NCBI GenBank assembly: GCA_002690915.1
Contig: NZGF01000084.1
Span: 6,532-59,867 of the forward strand
Reading direction: 5' to 3'
Length of the DNA: 53,336 nucleotides
From: Crocinitomicaceae bacterium
GTDB lineage: Bacteria; Bacteroidota; Bacteroidia; Flavobacteriales_D; Sanyastnellaceae
Of this stretch, positions 51,398-53,336 are shown in pieces. The first letter of the stretch is position 1. Every line of letters starts with the position of its first letter. The translations under genes were made by a program, and so were the position numbers. The notes under the pieces were generated by a model. That model searched no databases. It saw nothing but the letters and a program-made list of their open reading frames with translations, and was not told the origin of the DNA.

Positions 51398-52843
51398 TCA
51401 CTCCACGGCCCGGAAGACCTTGCGCACCTGACCGTTGGAAAGCCGCTCGATGACGAGTTGTCCGGCAGCGTTCGCTGGACAAGGACGCCCCAGCATGTCC
51501 CACGTGCCTTGCACGATTGATTCAGCCGATGGCAGGGCAGGCTCGATGCTCAGCGGCAAGTTGGTATTGCAGGTGCTTTCGAAAAATTCCCACGCCACCA
51601 GGCTTGCATCGATGTCCATGTTGCCCCACGCGCCGGGCCAGTCGTGGCCGCCCCCATCGACTTTGTAAAGTGTAAGCCTAGGACACGCCGAAATGTTGGA
51701 CCAATTCGTGACTTCCACCTCGCTGCCGTCGGTCGCATCGGTGTTGGGCAATGGCCCAGTGCCTAAGTTTCCCAACTGAAACAAGTCCGCGAAGAAATCC
51801 ATGGTCTCCGGTATGCTCGGGTACGCTCCCCAGCCGTCTTGATTGGTAGGATCGCCATCGTAGTATGTCACATCGTCTTCTGTACCGTGAATTTCCAGAA
51901 TGTTGGTCGTCGAATACGGGGTGCAGGCATCCATGATGTCTTGCATAATCATCCCAGCGACAGGTGCTACCGCCTGAAAAACATCCGAGGCCTGACACGC
52001 CAACAGGTAACAAAAGTCGCCCCCGTTGGACATTCCCGTCCCATACACCGCCGTCTCGTCCAGCGCGTAGTTTGCTTGCAGGTAATCATTCAAGGCCAGC
52101 GTAAAGGCTACATCGTCCACGTTTTCATTGAATTGGAAATCGTACCCCACGTTAAAAAATGCATTCCCGAAAGAATCTGTTGTCCCTTGAGGGTAGCACA
52201 CCGCAAAACCGAATTCCTCAGCCAATGCATTGAACCCCGAATACTGCATGATGTCATCTGCACTGCCCGTGTACCCGTGAAAGACAAAGACCAATGGACA
52301 TTCCGCAGGAGCAGATTCGGGATGATAATAGATGTATTGCCGTTCCAGCACTTCCGAATTGACCGTGTACTCGAACGTTTCAAAGAAAACACAGCTGCCG
52401 TCATCGGTATTGGCCCCTTGAACAAAATTCAAAGCGCCCGGCTCGGTGCATCCCGGCAAGCTCGTGTCGCAAGCTCCTTCTCCAACCTGAAAAGCGAGAT
52501 AGCCCGCATAGCCATCGTCCAGTGTAAAGGAATCGAGAAACCCCTCAAGCAGCGGCGAGCTGGAAATCTCACCCCCATTCCACCCATCGCCCCAAGAATC
52601 TGAAGCAGCGAAAAAATAGCACCCGTCCTCCAAACACAGCACTTGACTCGACGTCGTCCAGTTTGACTCACCTTGAAACGATGCAATCAACAACGGCTCG
52701 CTGCCGTCCAGAGCCTGAAAGAGTTCCCAGGACATTTCATCGCCCCATTGGGCGGTTGACGTTTCAATGCTCACCTCCGTGAACTCACATTGCGCAAAGG
52801 TTTGGAGTGAAACACAGCAAAAAAGAACGTGTAACCATTTCAT
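51398..52843 (-). CDS. Secreted PHB-depolymerase-like esterase with accessory modules
   Basis: 481 residues from ATG 52843 (signal peptide ending TFAQ); a longer frame to 52918 adds no leader. Residues about 18-130 are a beta-sandwich module (SASDSWGDGWNGG), then the Cys motif GCTEPGALNFVQGANTDDGS. The alpha/beta-hydrolase part has VFVFHGYTGSADD, nucleophile GMSNGG, ILEIHGTEDDVTYYDGD and catalytic His in GGGHDWPGAWGNMD. The tail (GRPCPANAAGQLVIERLSNG, then QVRKVF) is a short type A sorting domain. Related to the esterase at 41857-43035. Confidence 0.9.
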   Translation of the reverse strand: MKWLHVLFCCVSLQTFAQCEFTEVSIETSTAQWGDEMSWELFQALDGSEPLLIASFQGESNWTTSSQVLCLEDGCYFFAASDSWGDGWNGGEISSSPLLEGFLDSFTLDDGYAGYLAFQVGEGACDTSLPGCTEPGALNFVQGANTDDGSCVFFETFEYTVNSEVLERQYIYYHPESAPAECPLVFVFHGYTGSADDIMQYSGFNALAEEFGFAVCYPQGTTDSFGNAFFNVGYDFQFNENVDDVAFTLALNDYLQANYALDETAVYGTGMSNGGDFCYLLACQASDVFQAVAPVAGMIMQDIMDACTPYSTTNILEIHGTEDDVTYYDGDPTNQDGWGAYPSIPETMDFFADLFQLGNLGTGPLPNTDATDGSEVEVTNWSNISACPRLTLYKVDGGGHDWPGAWGNMDIDASLVAWEFFESTCNTNLPLSIEPALPSAESIVQGTWDMLGRPCPANAAGQLVIERLSNGQVRKVFRAVE

Positions 52844-52937
52844 AGCGTGGCCGGTGTTTGGGGATGAAATCATCCTGTGAATCCCGCAATATATGGAAGG
52901 ATGGTCGGGACGGGACAATCAAAGAATTATGCCGACT

Positions 52938-52966
52938 AAAAAAGCCCAGCGTTTGGCCGGGCTTTT
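52938..52966 (-). terminator. Intrinsic terminator of the right-edge gene
   Basis: On the minus strand, AAAAGCCCGGC, a short loop and GCTGGGCTTTTTT: an 11-bp stem with one mismatch and a T6 tail. It follows the stop of the leftward partial gene at 53003 by 36 nt. Confidence 0.88.
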
Positions 52967-53002
52967 GGAGGTTATGAATAAGCGAATGCTCAATAGAAGG
53001 AA

Positions 53003-53336
53003 TTATTCTGGCGCGTTGAAGGCTCCCATAATCGTTCGGGTCCACGTCAACGGATTTCTGTTTGCCGCAGTGGCTTGCGCAAACTTACCAAAGCCTTCCG
53101 ATTGGTACATAGCTTGCGACGCCGTCATGAAGGTCACATAATCCTTAAAGTTAGCCGAGATGTAGTGCGAAATTGCGCCATCTTGACCTGCCATCGCTTG
53201 GTGCAATGCGATTTCGACATTGTACTTATCGAGGTCGGCTTGGCTGTCTTTGATGAGTTGGTCAAAAGCCGCTGCCGTGGCCATCGGATCAGCGACTTCA
53301 ATGCCCCAAAATGCCTGGTAGAAGTTTCCTTCTTTC
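53003..53336 (-). CDS. Partial protein of unknown function (5' end outside window)
   Basis: The minus-strand frame is open from the right edge to the stop at 53003, giving about 111 residues. The visible part starts KEGNFYQAFWGIEVADPMAT, followed by AAAFDQL and a helical segment, and ends with MYQSEGFGKF...RTIMGAFNAPE. The ATG at 53284 is internal, since coding character continues upstream. No signal, membrane segment or known motif is visible. A strong terminator follows. Confidence 0.65.
   Translation of the reverse strand, partial: KEGNFYQAFWGIEVADPMATAAAFDQLIKDSQADLDKYNVEIALHQAMAGQDGAISHYISANFKDYVTFMTASQAMYQSEGFGKFAQATAANRNPLTWTRTIMGAFNAPE

Overview
The window reads as a chromosomal segment of a member of the Bacteroidota, most likely a marine Flavobacteriales lineage (Cryomorphaceae, Schleiferiaceae or Crocinitomicaceae-like; this placement is inference). 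The signs are: type IX secretion (T9SS) C-terminal domains of types A and B, TonB-dependent receptors, Bacteroidota -7 promoter boxes (TAnnTTTG) in place of -10 boxes, weak Shine-Dalgarno sequences, cysteine-rich GCTDP/ACNYN and dockerin-like modules in secreted proteins, and the family composition (GH16, GH92, GH53, AlkB, GapN). I see no tRNA, rRNA, CRISPR array, phage or insertion sequence. Genes are tightly packed and several convergent pairs abut or overlap at their stop codons.

Layout. 1-8.8 kb: a very large secreted Ig-like repeat protein running off the left edge (minus strand), an orphan ammonium transporter, a glycine-rich T9SS type B surface protein and a small secreted partner. 8.9-16.6 kb: a cytoplasmic helical protein, a YdbS/YdbT pair of membrane PH-domain proteins, a Kazal-like lipoprotein remnant, a STAS-less SulP transporter, an outer-membrane porin with a c-type cytochrome remnant in frame upstream, and an unknown membrane protein. 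16.6-27.6 kb: an isoaspartyl peptidase downstream of a cysteine dioxygenase-methyltransferase fusion, a GH16-GH92 pair, a GapN-type aldehyde dehydrogenase, a decayed YeeE/YedE sulfur-transporter locus, a BaiN/HI0933-type flavoprotein, a pterin dehydratase and a rhodanese.

27.7-34.2 kb is the most system-like block. A His-rich small protein, a His-rich TonB-dependent receptor and a DUF4625-like lipoprotein run leftward. A second TonB receptor carrying a CxxC in its plug, and a thioredoxin-fold protein, run rightward. The two arms share a short divergent promoter region containing a 16-bp palindrome. I read this as a metal-acquisition locus (Zn or Cu likelier than Fe); the metal is inference.

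34.2-41.6 kb: secreted small proteins, an alkane monooxygenase-TetR operon with two identical 18-bp palindromic operators around its promoter, membrane proteins, a secreted endonuclease/exonuclease/phosphatase-family protein and a membrane hydrolase. 41.8-53.3 kb: two related PHB-depolymerase-like esterases, a GH53 galactanase, a membrane protein-XRE regulator operon with direct repeats on its promoter boxes, an SGNH-like lipoprotein gene broken by one in-frame stop, a BamA-like barrel, a T9SS protein, a GNAT acetyltransferase and a partial gene at the right edge.

The strongest leads are the cysteine dioxygenase-methyltransferase fusion, the two-armed metal/CxxC receptor locus, the AlkB-TetR operator pair, the fused YeeE/YedE relic, and a recurrent -7 box placed 4-7 nt before start codons, which suggests leaderless mRNAs. 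All function calls come from reading protein sequence without database searches.
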